From the NCBI GenBank assembly GCA_031763025.1, contig JASSKH010000050.1, positions 1,240,001 to 1,304,000 of the forward strand: DNA of 64,000 nucleotides, given 5' to 3'. The DNA comes from Macrocystis pyrifera. Taxonomy: Eukaryota; Sar; Phaeophyceae; Laminariales; Laminariaceae. A model generated the notes under the pieces. It made no database searches. It was given only the letters and a program-made list of their open reading frames with translations, and had not been told where the DNA came from. Of this stretch, positions 10,924 to 24,484 are shown piece by piece; the first letter of the stretch is position 1; each line of letters begins with the position of its first letter. The position numbers and the translations under genes were made by a program.

Positions 10924-11940
10924 CCCCCGTCTTTTAATTTTGCAATTTATGTTGTGTATGTGGTACGTTGAGTGTTGTGCGACTTATGCTTTGCATTTTG
11001 TTCAGAATAGTAGGAGGGTTGACCCTGTTGGAAACGTAAAGTAACAGAGAGAGTGGAAATATATGACCACCATACAATGTACAACGTAGATAATACGGTA
11101 TGGTATCGCTTCACTTTAGAACTTTAGTGTACCCAAGTAGATACCTAGCTGCCCATTCGCATGGAGGGAATGGGGATGGAGGTGGAAATATACTATTTCC
11201 ATATAGAAAATTGATACAGTCGTCGCTATGGTATGAAAATGAAGTTGAAAGGATACCTTGTGTGTTGAACTACTGCTGGTCTTTGATCGAAGATCTCGAA
11301 AATGTTTTACACACTCGACAACAACATCTACAAAAGGGACATAAATAAAAATTCTGACTAGATGCTTGTATGCTTCTATGAAATACGGACACATACTTTT
11401 GAAACACACGGGGCGCACACGCGAGCAGAGTCATCGGCAGCACATGCACGAGATGAATCGCGGCTGACATCCGGTAGACAGGATCTGGCACACCAGCTGG
11501 CTCGAGCAATGACGCTCGGGGCTAACGCAGGCACGTTAGCATATGATTCCATGAAGCCATGGGACGGAAAGATCGGGGCATTGGGGTGATTCTTATTGAA
11601 CTGTAGTTGACTGTGAATCTGGATGAATATTTTCATTGTGTTTTTGAATTGTTTTTCTGGTCGATTTGGATTCCGCGAGAGTTATTGTTTTCGAGTAGTT
11701 TCAACGTCGAATAAAATTTCAGTGAACAGGGGAATGTATGCTATCTCGCATTACCGTCGCGATCTATGTATCTATGGCGCGAGTAGGGGACAAGGGGAGA
11801 CTCTTGTCCGGAGGAACGGAGTTCCTTGCGATCTCGGGCATTCAATTTCTTGGCTTAATTTTTTTTTGATGAGTATGGCTACTGCTGTGATATTTTCTAT
11901 GATTTGCATTGATTTCTCAAGAAATAGAAGGACATATATG
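10923..11940. other. no firm gene; probable degenerate retroelement DNA
   Basis: Short ORFs at 11100-11348 and 11362-11589 show no family motif. This stretch lies between the RT pseudogene and the Copia fragment and may be upstream Copia sequence decayed past recognition. Confidence 0.3.
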
Positions 11941-12852
11941 ATCAGTTTTGCAGGGATCTGGGGGAGATGGTGCCTGTTAAAGACTTGGGCCCGCTCAGAT
12001 GGTATTCGGGTTGTTTTGATGAGAGAGACTGGGAGTTTTGACTTTGACTATTTCTCAGGAGAACTACGCGTTGGAGCTAGCGGAGGAGTATAATATTGAG
12101 TGGGGAAAGAGTGTGCCGCTTGGTTTTGGAGTTGGAGTGAAACTTGACGAGTTTGATGTTGATGAGGAGGATATATGTGAGCTGTTTCGTGAACTGATCG
12201 GATCGCTGATGTGACTGGCGACGACTACGAGGCTAGACATGGCAAATGCAGTGCGAGCGATAGCGAGGTACTGTGCCCATCCGAAGGTTAGGCATTGGGA
12301 AGCAGCGCGAGATGTTTTGGGATATGTGAGGAGAACGAGTTCGCTGGGGATTTCGTTCGAGAAGGGGAGTGCAATGGGGTTGCGTATGCAGTCGTTTGCG
12401 GATGCTGACTTTGCGAGTAAGGCCGCGGATCGCCGAAGTGTGAGCGGAGGTGTTGTGATGTGTTGCGGTGGACCTGTGGCTTGGTTGTCCAGGACTCAAA
12501 AGTGTGTGACGACCTCAACCACAGAGGCACAATATGTCGCGTTGGGCGATGTAGTGAAATAAGCAGGCAGGTTTGGCCTTTCTTTTTGCCGGATGCTGGC
12601 ATGCCGTTAATTCCGGTCTTTGAGGATAATGAGCGGGCTATTTTTTTTGCTAGCAAGCCCATCACCAACTCGGACTCGAAGCATATTGATGTACGCCACC
12701 ACTTTCTTAGGGAGTGCATGGAGAGGGACGAGATCAAGATGATTCATGTACCGTAGGCGTATCAGCATGCCGATTTTCTCACAAAGGCCCTAACCAGGGA
12801 GGCGTTTGAATTCCAAAGGGGCATCGTCATGAATATTTGGAGTGAGGGATAG
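11940..12852 (+). pseudogene. Ty1/Copia pol fragment (RT end and RNase H)
   Basis: In three successive frames the sequence reads as the C-terminal half of a Copia polyprotein. It has the RT end (RDLGEMVPVKDLGPLRWYSG from 11952; TISQENYALELAEEYNIEWG from about 12044; ELIGSLM then LATTTRLDMANAVRA). RNase H follows (FADADFASKAADRRSVSGG near 12400, STTEAQYVALGD near 12520, then PVFEDN, SKHIDVRHHFLRE and YQHADFLTKAL near 12770), ending at a TAG at 12850. Breaks are a frameshift near 12025, TGA at 12212 (where relatives have Trp), TAA at 12560 with a frameshift, and TAG at 12754. No integrase or gag part is left upstream. It is clearly dead. Confidence 0.9.
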
Positions 12853-13860
12853 TGTTTTATGTGTTGTTTCTGTTTTGGACTGTATGTGTCGAAGACTGAT
12901 TAAACGTGTTTTGTGGTGGTATTTTGGATCATAGAGAGTCTTGCAATTGTGGTATCTAATTGCAAGTAGTGCCATATCGTTTGGGATTCCGGCTTGATTG
13001 TGTGATGATTTGATTATTGCTGGTGTGGCATTTGCCACCGTATCTGACGTGTTTGGTTTTCAGAGTCTTGGGGATTTCTTGTGTTGTATTTTTATGTGAT
13101 GATATTCTTGAGGAGGAATTTTTGTGTTGACTTGGGACGCCCGGAAAATGCAAACGGCTGTCGCATTTTATATTTAAAGATAGTGAGAAAGGTATACAGT
13201 AGAGTGGAGAACTCAACAGCGATAGTAAAGGAGTTTGTGGAGAGGAATTATGTGTTTGGTATTTGACTTGGATTCGTGAGGCGGAAAACTTGTGTCGAGG
13301 ACACTGCAGTAGTATGTACTCGATAGTGGATTTTACGGGGAGGAATTAAGAGAGCATCGGGAAGGAAAGATATATAGGGGAGTGTTGGACAGGACACTTT
13401 CACTGTGTAATAACTTGGCGTTACTTTGTGGGTGTGTTTGATGATTGAACGATCTGTGTTCGAAATTGAGACTGCTGGAAGCAATGATGGATTGATCACC
13501 GATATTATAAAGAATTCGAATTGAGTTGTTTGTGACTCGAGGATGACCGATATGATAGAGACAGGTTGTGTTGAGAAGTTTGAACTCGTATTTTAAAGTG
13601 ATCGGGGATCTAGCTGAGGCTATAGTTTGAGTTTACAATTATCTACAGTAGTCTACGGACTATTATTGTGCTTGGTGGTGTGCCTAGCCTGTTGACTATA
13701 GTTTTGAGAAGGCATGATTTTATCTGGAGTATAGTACGGAGGATGTATTATGTTTTTTTTTAAGTTATTGCATTGAGATAGAGGAAAGTGATGGCACGAG
13801 CACGGGGAGTGAAATATGTACTCATGACATCACTCTCCTTGTGACATCAGTAATAATTAT
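12853..13860. other. no gene; possible decayed 3' LTR
   Basis: The sequence begins TGTTTTATG directly after a purine-rich GTGAGGGA, where a Copia 3' LTR would be expected. No second LTR copy is present in the window, so this cannot be confirmed. Confidence 0.25.
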
Positions 13861-15221
13861 TCGGAGATTTGGTACGGAGATATGGGTTTGGTACCGAGAT
13901 ATGGCGGGACATTGTATTAGAGGATACGTGTGGGAATTGCCTTTGAGTTCTGTACTTTCCGGCCTGATGGCGTTGCCGCAGACCAACCATTGTCCCGAAA
14001 GCTGAACTGACAATCCTGTGACACGAATGACTGACTGTTCGAGTGGAAGCAAGAAAACAAATGGTGCCTATCGGGCAATGGGCACGGAGGGTTTGCAATG
14101 AACGAAGCCCAAGTCGAAAGGGGTAATGCGCAGTGTAAGCACCTTAAGAGAGGGCGCGAAAACACACAACACATAATCCTTGGACCTTGTCCGTTAGACC
14201 TTGGTCGACAGGTCGTTGTGGAAGCTCAGATGTATCCCAGCTCGATTGCAGTGATGCAACCGGAGACAACTGCTCTCTCAATAATGACGAATTGGGAGAG
14301 AAATGGAAGTGATACGTATGGGACAGCTGAATGAGCCCGGAATGGCCGTCTTCGCTGTACACACCAGGCGGTAGTGTTCTTGAGGAGCTGTGGTATGTCT
14401 GGAACGCTTCCAGGCTAGTGAAACAGGTCCACCTGGCCAGGTTGGGACTGCGAGTACAAGTTTGTAGTGAGGTGTAGACATTATCAATCTTGGGCTCCAT
14501 TTTTGTTTTGGGCCTCACGCAGGTTCACTTAGCCTTCGTCGCATACCGGGTACCAGGTACCAAGTATCCTCTTCATGAGATACAGAAGGCTGTTGTACGG
14601 CCACACAGGCAGACTAGAGGCTGCAGTACTTCTACTTGCTACAGTAGTATGTACTAGACCAACAGCAGCAAACACGCCTGGGGCTAGTCGTGGACTGCTG
14701 CTGGCCCTGCTGTGCTCGACTTGTAATGCGGAGCGCTTGAATGTGATGTTCCTCTAGCTCTCTCTGCTAAATTTCTTACTGCGACATACTACGAAACAAA
14801 TTTGTACTTTTGGTCCGCACTTGAGAAATATGCTCAAGAAATCAAGGCTCAGGGCTTCACGAAAAAGTAAGGAAATCGGTGTTAGAAATTAAGCTCAACC
14901 TGACCAACAGGGAAGTAGACGTATAAGAAGCACCAGCGATCGACATTCACCCGGGATGAGGAGAGCATGGAAAAAATACCCAGGAAATATATTTTGAGAG
15001 CGCAGCGAGACGAGAAACTGTCCTATAGAACATGCAGCGGTTGATGAGCGCCTAGAATATAAAAAACTGCTGTGTAAGAAAGGCACCGGTTGCACAATAC
15101 CTGGTAAGAAAGAAACCTTACATTGTAAGAGATATACCAGGTATCGATGGTGTGTGCGTATACTCTAAGGCATTGAGCCTCGACACTAGAGGTTTGACAT
15201 ATGTGACGACGATGTTGTTGT

Positions 15222-15509
15222 GTGAGGTGGTGCAAGTTTCCCTACGCGCCACCGGAGGCGGTTCTCCGATCGCGTGCAATCGTCGTGTTCATGCGTCCCG
15301 TAAGCGTTGTTGCTGGCTGCATGGAGAAACCACTACGCAACACGCCATACGATTTTGTTGTATCTATTTACGCAGGTACGTTAAGTCATACGCGGGTGCG
15401 TAAAGTCGCGAGGTGGTCTGTGGCCAAGCTTCCCTTCCACGTCTCCAAGCTGAACGATGCATCGGAGGGGCTTATGGACCGACAGAAGGAAACAGACGGT
15501 GACACTCAG
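15222..15509 (+). CDS. candidate exon A of an unknown gene (copy 1)
   Basis: An open frame runs from an ATG at 15222 to GACACTCAG at 15507-15509, followed by a donor-like GTGAAA. Recognisable blocks are VFMRPVSVVAGC, PYDFVVSIYAG and VAKLPFHVSKLNDASEGL. Joined in phase 0 to exon B (15815-15949) it gives a continuous protein of about 140 residues. In the inverted copy (about 40500-40800) the same frame is interrupted by a TAA just after the VVSIYA block. The frame used by the first 60 codons is uncertain, because another frame is open too. I do not recognise the family. Confidence 0.35.
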
Positions 15510-15814
15510 GTGAAATTCTACACAACATGTTTGCCCCATTTTAAATGTAGTGCTTGCGTAGTGTTCCCTTGGTCGAATTTGGGTTAGAGTCTTTTATTTC
15601 ATGTTCCAACTCTGGTTTGTCTTTGTGTAGGTGAACAAAAGAGGGGTTACTTTTTCTCCTTCTCTTGTCGTCCCCTTTCGCACTCCTTCCATCCCCCCTT
15701 CCCAGAACTGCGCTTTCTTACCAAATAAATACACCCTGTTTTATTGCAACGTCGCGTTAAGCAGGTCAAGAGCCCAGGGACTTGACAGGGTAAATTCTGT
15801 TCGTAGAGGGTCAG

Positions 15815-15949
15815 CGGACTGTTGAACGCAACAACCGAGTTGGCGGCGAGTACTACGTAGCCAGCGTGGAAGTTCAGCCGTCGGGCTCTGATCTCTACAC
15901 CGTCCCTGGCGCCGTGGTAAATACCCACTTCAAGGCCGGGGACAAAAAG
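15815..15949 (+). CDS. candidate exon B of an unknown gene (copy 1)
   Basis: Exactly 45 codons lie between an acceptor (AGAGGGTCAG) and a strong donor (AAAAAG then GTGAGA), phase 0 at both ends. The peptide includes RVGGEYYVASVEVQPSGSD and GAVVNTHFKAGDKK, a soluble beta-rich look. The reverse-strand copy (40061-40195) has the same length and both splice sites. Eight bases differ between the copies and all eight change the amino acid, so at least one copy is probably no longer constrained. The family is not recognised. Confidence 0.5.
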
Positions 15950-16599
15950 GTGAGAAGTACGCAGGGTGCCCTTTGAACAGCAACGCTGTGAAAGCTTCCT
16001 ACATCGTTTTCATTGCATGACGGGTGTGTTGCTATGTTCTACTCTTGTTGCCGCTGTTGGGGTAATGTTTTTGAACTTTCAGCTGGTCTCCGCAGTAGAT
16101 CGTTGACGCCGGCAATTTGAATAAACGCGTCATGCGGACTTGTTTGTAGTTCTTGTGATTGCGTTTGCCATCCGGCAATGTGCAGCATGAGCTTCAACGT
16201 TAAGCACTGAAAAACACGACATTCCCCGAAAACGAAAACCAAGGGAAACCAAAACAAAATGGAAATCTATGCACGTGGTCTTACTCCCTTCTGTGCTAGT
16301 TCTGCTTAACCTCTATCCAATTCTGTAACTGTCCTTGCTCCTTCCTTCTCATTACATTTTCGTTTGCGATCGTTAAAGAGGGCAAGGACTTCATGCTCCT
16401 GAGATTCATGCCGCATGATGGATTTTTGTTCTTGTCATGGACGGAACGCTCCGTATTGCTGCAACGGCTAGGGACAAGCGGCGGCGTGCATGCACGGATG
16501 TTGGGACTGAGATTAGGACGGGGGTGGGAGCGGGGGCAGGATCGGGTACGGGGGCGGGAGCAGGCGTGGCGCTGCAAGTGGCGTTTCCAGTCAGTCGAG

Positions 16600-19500
16600 A
16601 CCTTTGCAGAGGGTGGTGTGGAGAGAACCGCGGCGAGGGCAGGGGTGGGGGTGGTGGCGGGAGCTGAGGTTTTGCAATCCAGCCTACCCAAGCCCACGGA
16701 ACGGATGGTCTTGGACGTAGCAAGGAGGGAAACTCCGGGTAGTGTGGAGGGTTTTCATCCATCTGAACTTTGCAGGCGATGTCGGTTGGGTATTGGCTGC
16801 TTGAATGCTGTACATAGAAAATTAAAAGTATGCCGGTGCTATGTATATGCCCAATGAGCTTTTTGTGATGCGTTGTTATTTGTGGGTATGTAATGTATAG
16901 GGAGGGACGCGGCATGTTGTTCCTGTTCTGATTCGTTCTAGCGGGCAGTTCTTGCGGGTATGGTTACTGGTTGGATGATATCTGGTATGTGCCTTTGTCG
17001 ATTAGGCGTGTTTTTATGTATTCGTTGTTCGGGGTGTTTGGCGTTCACTGTTTTGCCGTGCGGTTCGTTGCGATGATTAATGTACGGTATTGAATACGTA
17101 GCTCTTACCCTGCTACGACTATATGTACTACTGTTGTGCAGAATGTGTTCATGTGTGTGTATGCGCGTATGCGTATCTGTTGCAGGGAGTACAATGCCGT
17201 TTGAGAATAGAGGCACTGTTTGTTCCGTTGAAGTAGAATCTGCGTTTTGTCGGACGGCGAACGAACCACCTGGTCACACTAATAGACTGCTGTGACGAGT
17301 TAACGCCGAGGGAGAGCAGCGACCAAGGCCGTTTTTTTCCTTTGGCTTGAACGCCTCTTCATAGCGGGGTGCGTGAGGCTTCCACTATTTTGATATTGAC
17401 TGCTGTTGTGTGTCTGTCAGTGTGCTCGTTTGTCCATGCCGGAAGATAGACTGCGTCCATGCCTTATTTTTATCAGTGCGACATCTGCAGAGCACCGGTT
17501 CCAACTAGCGTCGGTTGCACAGAAGCAGGCATGCACACGGTAACCCGTGGGCCTGGTCTCCTTTCAAACTCTCCCGGGGTTGGACACCGCCGTGTTCAGT
17601 TTATATAACACATTAATTGATTATGTCATGTGGCTACAATACATAGCAGCGCAGCAGCTTTTCTGCGAGGGGGGGGGGAGGGGGCATTGTTATCATATTG
17701 ATTGTACTCCTCCTCCTGCGTCTTTTAGTGGTATGAGAAAACTACGACCTACTGCTTATCATACTCTACGCATACTGTACATATGAAAGGTGCTCCTGTG
17801 TTATACTCGTGGAGGAAAGTACTATCTGTTAGATGTTCTACCACTACTCTTGTTACTAATAGTATAGGCGCACCTACCGTCGTCTATTTTTCACTACGGT
17901 TGTGACTACTGTACCAATAGGCCTTACCACAGTATTATTAATAGTGCACCACCACTGCTACCACTTCCGTTTCCAGTACTGCTGTACCTACGACTACTGA
18001 CCAAAAGAGGGCGATGATGGACCCTCTTTGACAATATTTCCCCTGGTACAACACGCAGACAAACCTACAGCAGAAGAGTGGAGTGTTGCAGGAGTACTGC
18101 TACTGCTGCACGATGTCGTAACCAGCCCTGAAGCCCATACAGCAAATGCATGCTACGGCGGTGTTTCGAGAGTTAGTCGTGTTTTGCTTTATGCAAAAAA
18201 AAGCGTATTGCACAGCAACACACAGCGCAGTACACGCAGACACAAGTCTGAACACAGGTCTGCACACAACTGGGCCACTTTGGCCCAGCGAAGGACACGA
18301 AGTCAGACCTGGCAAGAACCCACGAAGTGTGGCAGTTGAGAGTTTTTTTGGGCCCTATATCATACGACAATATCCAGTGTGACAGGCCTTTCGTAACTTT
18401 CCTAATATTTCAGCGATTACAAAAACACAATCGCTGGAGAAATCGTGAGTATCATATTAGAGAAAATGGGCAAAATGGTCATGTGCCTATCGGTGCCCAT
18501 CGAGTGCCCACTGCCCATTTTTTACTTGAAAACTCGACTTATTTTTTTTTCAGTGACCCAAATATCCCCTCCCCGCGCAGGATCATCCCGGAACGAAACC
18601 TATTTAGCCGATTTTACTGCGGACTCAAGGCCAAATATGTCAGGAGACACGTCAAGCAATGCAAAACGTGCGCTGTCAAGGGGTGTGTTCCAGACTATAA
18701 CCTATTTTATTGTTGTCAGTCAAGGCATGTCAAGGCAAAGTTGCTGTCTGCCAAGGAGTCAAAATACCGTATCTGCCATCTTCGCTCAAGGCTGGCTGAT
18801 ACCTGATACCGGACGGACTCGAGTTTTTCCAAGCTCAGCATCCAAGCCGGCCGCCGTCAACCTATTAACAGAGTCGTACCGAGTTCAACATCGAAACACA
18901 GACGTGGCATAGGGTTCGGAAAATCAGCTTGGACGCTGTGCTCCGAAAAAAACTCTACCTCGGGTAGGTTGATTTGACCGGTCTCGGGTTGATTGATCCG
19001 CATACAATATTATACTCTTATTACTAGCCCCGCGCCAGTCATCAGAGTACCAAAATCGGATTCATTGTCGACCCTACTCACTGCCTTGTTGGTGTTGTTG
19101 CATAATTGTTGTTTTTTACTTCCGCACAGTACATGAGTACGGGTTCAGGATGCCTGCCGCTGCTCGGCGACTTTCTTTCGTAGAAATTGGCGTACGACGA
19201 AAAAAAAAAAAAAATGACATCACACTGCAGTCTCCTAAACTTAACATCGAAGGCCAACTCTTACGCTGTCGGATTCGCAGTCAGTTGAAAAAGTCCCTTT
19301 CATCACGTTCGCAAGAGTTTTTGCCCCCGAAAATGTTAAAATTGGTCTTTCTCGCCTCCAAATTTCTCGGGGTTCTTTCGAAGATCTATCTGTGAGGGTG
19401 TTTCCCGCTTCTCGAGGGGCCCGGTTGCAAGGAATCACCGTCGCCACTTTTCCGATCCAAACAGATCCAAATGAGGCGATATGATTGCGACCGGGGATCG

Positions 19501-20900
19501 GATCGAAACATACGTTTTTTTCGATCCGATTGGGCGTTTGGATCGTGTTTGACCCAGTTGGATAAAAAACGTGCGGACGTCAATTTCCTGTAGTACCTGG
19601 GTGCCTGGAGAAGTGGCAAACACCCCCAGATATAAAGCTTGGAGAGCGATCTGACACATTCTGATTTGAGGCGAGAAATGCCAATTTCCAACATTTATGG
19701 GGCAACAACTCATGCGAAAGTGCTGAAAGTTTTTTTCAAATCCGACTGCGTGAGAATCAGCCTAGTGATCAAAATGAAAAAAAGGAGGGATTTCTGGACG
19801 AATTTACGAAACCCTGTTTCACTTTGTTTTACCTGTTTTTAGTATACCTCACCAGTCTGGATCTCGTAAATGGGTAGTGTAGTGTCGGATACTTTCCTTT
19901 ACGTGCACCCTGGTGCACCCCAGAATTTACCGTTTGTTTATTTTATTCGTGAATTCGTCTCGTCTTGTCGTACAGCAGCTGTGACATCAGATCCCCTAAG
20001 ATCTCGTCGGCAATTTTTAACTTCAATCTTTTGTGGATGGGCGAATCGTGTTTGATGAAAGTTTGCCGAGATTGCCAGAATGCAAGACGAGACGTACCCC
20101 CCCCCGTCTCGTTGTAAATCAGCATAGTTATATCCTTCACCAAGCTTGATGCCGTCACGCCTGTGCATACTTGGGGTGTCGTCCACGCTATATATACTCG
20201 TCACACAGGCAATAACTGCTATGCTATAGCCATTAAGTCGAACCTGAGTCCGTACTCACGATAACAATGAGGCTTCATATAGCCCTCTTTCTAAGTGGAT
20301 CGCACGCATGCACAGCAGCAGTACACCCACACATGAGGAAGAGCATTTTGCGCTAACAATACCGTCTGAGGGTCCCGTTAATGAGTTGTTCCCGTATGCA
20401 TGTGTGCGGTGACAATTAAAGTACATTTCACGAAGCAAGCTCAATCGATTGCGATAAACCTGGCGTCGGAGGAACGGGCAAGAGAAGGATAGCAATGTAC
20501 CGCCCTTAAGGCTTCTCGTGTCAAGCAGTCAAGAGGTTAACGGCTCTGCTAGGTTGGCCTACGTTGACTAGTTCAGGCCTGGTGACGTTTCGAAAGCACA
20601 AGAAGCTGAGACTCTTGTATGATCTAGTTGGTTTTTCAATCTTTATATTGCAGTGTGGTGTGTATCGTGTGCTGTGTTGTTTCGTCGAGTGTAGTGCGTG
20701 TGCGAGCCGTGTGGACGACGTGAGGGGTTGGTTGGTAGCCTAATGCAGTTACGTACGAGCAGATGTTTCCACGGTGCACATGAACGACAAAATCCTCAAT
20801 ACTTGCACTCTTTTCGTGAGCAATTTATATTGTGTAGCCTACTAACCGACACCTAATAATATTTTTAGCGAATGCTAGTAGTAGAGTACGATTATAATTT
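16600..20900. other. no supported gene
   Basis: Short ORFs only. Features noted are a G-rich patch at 17668-17682, a CTG-rich patch near 18090-18130, the repeated ACA(A/C)AGTCTGAACACAGGTCTG-like string near 18240, an A14 run at 19200, and several T-rich tracts. No family motif or repeat partner was found. Confidence 0.3.
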
Positions 20901-20904
20901 CTAG

Positions 20905-21126
20905 TTTGAAAGGCGTAAAAAAAAGGGATCCTCTTCCGATTCACCTGAAGCGTCAGCCGAGCGCGAAATGCCGCATCGTTCATCCAAAAAAGAGAGGAGG
21001 ACCGGCGTCAGTAGGGTTAATGAATGGGTCAGAAGAACACATTTTGTGAAACAAACCGGTGATACGTTAGGTGGGTCTCTTTTGAGTCCTTCATATTCAG
21101 CCGGCGAGAGCGACCCGGTGGAGTGA
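20905..21126 (+). CDS. candidate terminal exon, basic Ser-rich protein
   Basis: After a possible branch site (CCTACTAAC at about 20838) and acceptor (TTTCTAG at 20898-20904) a 73-codon frame runs to TGA at 21124. It starts FERRKKKGSSSDSPEASAE and continues with KKERRTG and WVRRTHFV, resembling a nuclear or low-complexity tail. There is no second copy and no family. It could be chance. Confidence 0.25.
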   Translation, partial: FERRKKKGSSSDSPEASAEREMPHRSSKKERRTGVSRVNEWVRRTHFVKQTGDTLGGSLLSPSYSAGESDPVE

Positions 21127-24100
21127 CCACCTTAGGAGTATTGCTTGCCAGCCATAAGTCTTCAACCTTTTTTTGCACCGCGATATGCGCCGTCACGGGG
21201 ATTGTTCGCTACTCTGCAACAAGAAAATATTTTTGCGTCGAATTTGGAGAGGGGTACAGAGCCATTCGCCCGAGAGGCGTAAACGCTTGTGAACGTGGGG
21301 GTAACCCCAGTACCGTAGCACCAGTCAACTTGTTGAGCTTGCAACCCGCAAAGCACTCCCATCGGCGATCGAGAGATCCCTAAGAACTGTCTCAAAATCC
21401 TTTTTCGATCTGCTTGCGACAATGCTCTGTATGGCGAGCGATGCTTGGGAGGAGCGATCGAAACCCACTTTGTAGACGAAAGACGCCCAGAGACAAGGCA
21501 CTCGATCGAAAGCCGACAACTCGAATATATTTTAAATACACACTCCATCATGACCACCCCGGCCATTTCATGACAGCTGGCAACCAAAACCATTGCAGCG
21601 GGCGTGACTCACTCATGGTTTTCGGAGAGGTGTGATGTTGTTGTATCATTGGAAAAACAACAAGTCAACCCGGGGTACACAACATGATGACTTGAAACTC
21701 GGTGTATTGGCAAGACATCCAGTGTTTTGGTGTGCACCAGGGGCAGGTCATGCTCAGGGCACCCGAGAAAAAGCAGGCGTGAGCGGTTTAATTGCGTTTG
21801 AGAAACGATAAAAAACATTGACATCCGTCAGATCAGAGCCAGTGAGTGGGAGACGTGGCGTTATCCCTCCGATCGATCGCGCCGTCGTGCAGTCGATATA
21901 TATCGATACTTCGAGAAACAAGCCAGAGTCAAGCCTGGCATGATGTTGAGGGGGGGGGAGACACAAAACAAGCATAAATAAATACATCCTCCGTTTCAGA
22001 TACCCCCTTGGACACACTGGAGATTGTTTTTACGTCCTTTAAGGATTTTTAAACCCTGTTTTGGTGTGAACGCACGTCCTCCGAATCCGTTTGACAATCA
22101 TCGAACCGTGCTTCGACACAGTGCTTTCTATTGGGACGTGGCCACCTATCATTGGGGAAACAAATCTGGACAACAACAAGCCGCACCCAACGTACCGCAT
22201 GTCCCCAACCCGTCCTCGGCATCGTGGCATATATTACGTTGGGAATATGGCTAACCTCCAGGTATTAGTGTGAATCGTTGGCCTCATTCCGCCAAGTGCG
22301 TCGGCGCTTCTCCTAACCGCCCTAGACAACGCCCTCCCCCCCCCCCCTTCAGTCTGGCCGGGAACCCACCCAACCTCCACGTTTTGGATGCAGTTTGTTA
22401 ACTCAATGAATTGATAAAGGTTTATATCGAATCCGCTCCCGGTTTTGTACGACGCCGCTCGCCTTCGTGACGTTGTGCGCCCGCACATATTATACGGGTT
22501 ACCAACCTTGGCATGTCGTGGTTTGACCTTGTCAGGTTACGCAAGGAGATAATGTATGCGTTCTCCCCACCGTGGACCTGAGTAACTTACTAAAACTATC
22601 ATCAGGTGTTGGTGTAACCTCGTATTTCTGAGGTAGTGGGCGGTGTCACGGGAATTGTGCGCATATGGTACGAGCTTCGTCGCACTCAAATACCCGATCC
22701 GGGCGGCCGATTACGGGGTTAGCGGTCAATCGAAACTGTTTCTAACGCAAACCAGGTATGAAGCCCTCATGAATGACAACGAAAGGCCACGCCAAGTGAC
22801 GTGATAGGTACAAATCAGAGATATTCAATCCAGTGCAAGGCTACGCCCCCTGCTGGGGTTCCATTTCTCGTCCAGGCTGATGCCTGAGTTTGTTTCTTTG
22901 CCAAGACCATCTCTGAGTAGCATCACGAGCCTTCCGACGTTACAGGAGCAAGTACCCACGAACACGTCAGCCGCGGCGAGCTGCTCGAGGTCCGCCAGCA
23001 GGTAAACGAACGACACGTACTCTTTGCGAATGGCGCACATGAACATCGAGCACCAGGGAGGGAAGAGATTGACGGACTGACGCTTTTCACGACTTGCACA
23101 GGGGAAATCATAGGCGTGGGTGCGTTTGTGAGTTCCATCTTTGCCTTCTTCATCGAATATGAGTGTTCTGTGGTCGAGAAAATTTGGTTGGTCGGTTGTA
23201 TTTTCCGACGACACGAGGGAGAGTTGAAGGCTACAATGATAGCCGTAGCCACACGATCTCGTAGAGGCTCCTTCTTGCGCAGAAGGCACACCGAGGCTTA
23301 GGATAGGTTTGTTCGCGGGTTCGAGGCTTCGCGACTCTAGCGAAAATACGTGCCTGCCCGGCTTGAGTAGTTTTGGATGGTCAACCTGAATGTTTGGACT
23401 AAGCAAGGGAGCTAGATGGCACATAGCCCCCGTTCCTGTTCAAAACCATGCAGCGTAACGATGTGACGAAACCAATTGTCTAACACTGACGTGTATCGAG
23501 TATCGGAGTAGAACAACTGGGACGTAACGGTAGGCGGGCGAACGTCGATGGAATCGTATCACTACTGCAGTACTATAGCAACCGACGGGCTTAAAAGCAC
23601 CGTGAATCAGTACCTGCTTGTTTGAGGCCGTAGCCACATTCGAAACTTGGGCGGCACCGGGCACTCCACCGGCGACGTACACAATGTCCTCGCGGAGTAC
23701 GCTTGGAAAAATAAATGGACTTGGGTGCGAACCCCGTCCACCACGGTTGCGTCATTCGACGCCACCCATATGCCTTTGATAGCATCCACTGAAATTCCGT
23801 TAGGCGCTTGATCGAGGTAACGCACGGCTGCCGCCAAGTATGCCTCAGGAAACGTATTGCAGGCGGTCGGAAAGGGAACACTGACGGTTGGTGTTGTTGT
23901 TCGACTTCCGCTTATTATTAGCCCCGTGTGATTGTTCTTCGATAGTCGCGTTTTCGTGCAAGTGTGTTTCAACGATGTTTGTTTGGGTGAGCTATTCTCG
24001 TAGAGCTCCTCAAATGGGGGGCCTGCATATAACAGGCACGTGCACCCCCACCGTATCAAACAAAATAATGATCTTTTCCACAACTAACTACCGTCGAAAT

Positions 24101-24484
24101 AACCTCTGCGCTCGTCTTTAAACCCATATGGCCTTCTCCGCTGATGTTTTCCCCGCGGCGGATGTGTACCCCTATGAAGGGTGACCTTTCGAAGGTCTCC
24201 CTAACTTGGGTCACAACGTGCACGTACTTTCGAAGCCGGGGGATAATAAAACTCCACATGAACTTCGCCATCACCTGCATCGTGACGGGAGGCAGTACAT
24301 GCACAACCGTGGCGCATGTTGACCACAGACCAGAGCAGTCAGCGGAAAACTCATCCGGTTTTAATTTTTTGTAAGGAGGCGGACGGCATACTCCGCCACA
24401 GGGGCCTCGTGATGCGGACTTTAGACCCTACGTTCCAACACAGGCGCGAGTACTTAACCACTAGTTGACCAGCCCACGAAAAAA

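Larger units (their letters stand above)
13960..16600 (+). repeat. inverted segmental duplication, copy 1
   Basis: About 2.6 kb is repeated in reverse complement at 39400-42310, with indels and an estimated 85-92 percent identity by eye. Matching landmarks include GACCAACCATTGTCCCGAAA (13981; 42270 region), GGCAGACTAGAGGCTGCAG (14610; 41660), TTGTTGCTGGCTGCATGG (15307; 40940), AACCACTACGCAACACG (15330; 40920) and GACGGAACGCTCCGTATTG (16440; 39560). The unit carries a spliced-gene fragment and has a third partial copy at 34030-34215. Its origin (mobile element or duplicated gene) is open. Confidence 0.85.

Noticed and set aside
10747-11044. Proline-rich ORFs across the poly-C run
   Set aside because: They are translations of a homopolymer and have no other support.
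15376-15412. Intron between the candidate exon A halves, based on CAGGTACGT
   Set aside because: The implied intron would be about 30-37 nt, and the frame reads through without it.
16393-16915. Overlapping 130-170-codon ORFs on both strands
   Set aside because: They coincide with a G-rich minisatellite in the inverted duplication, and the frames are not kept in copy 2.
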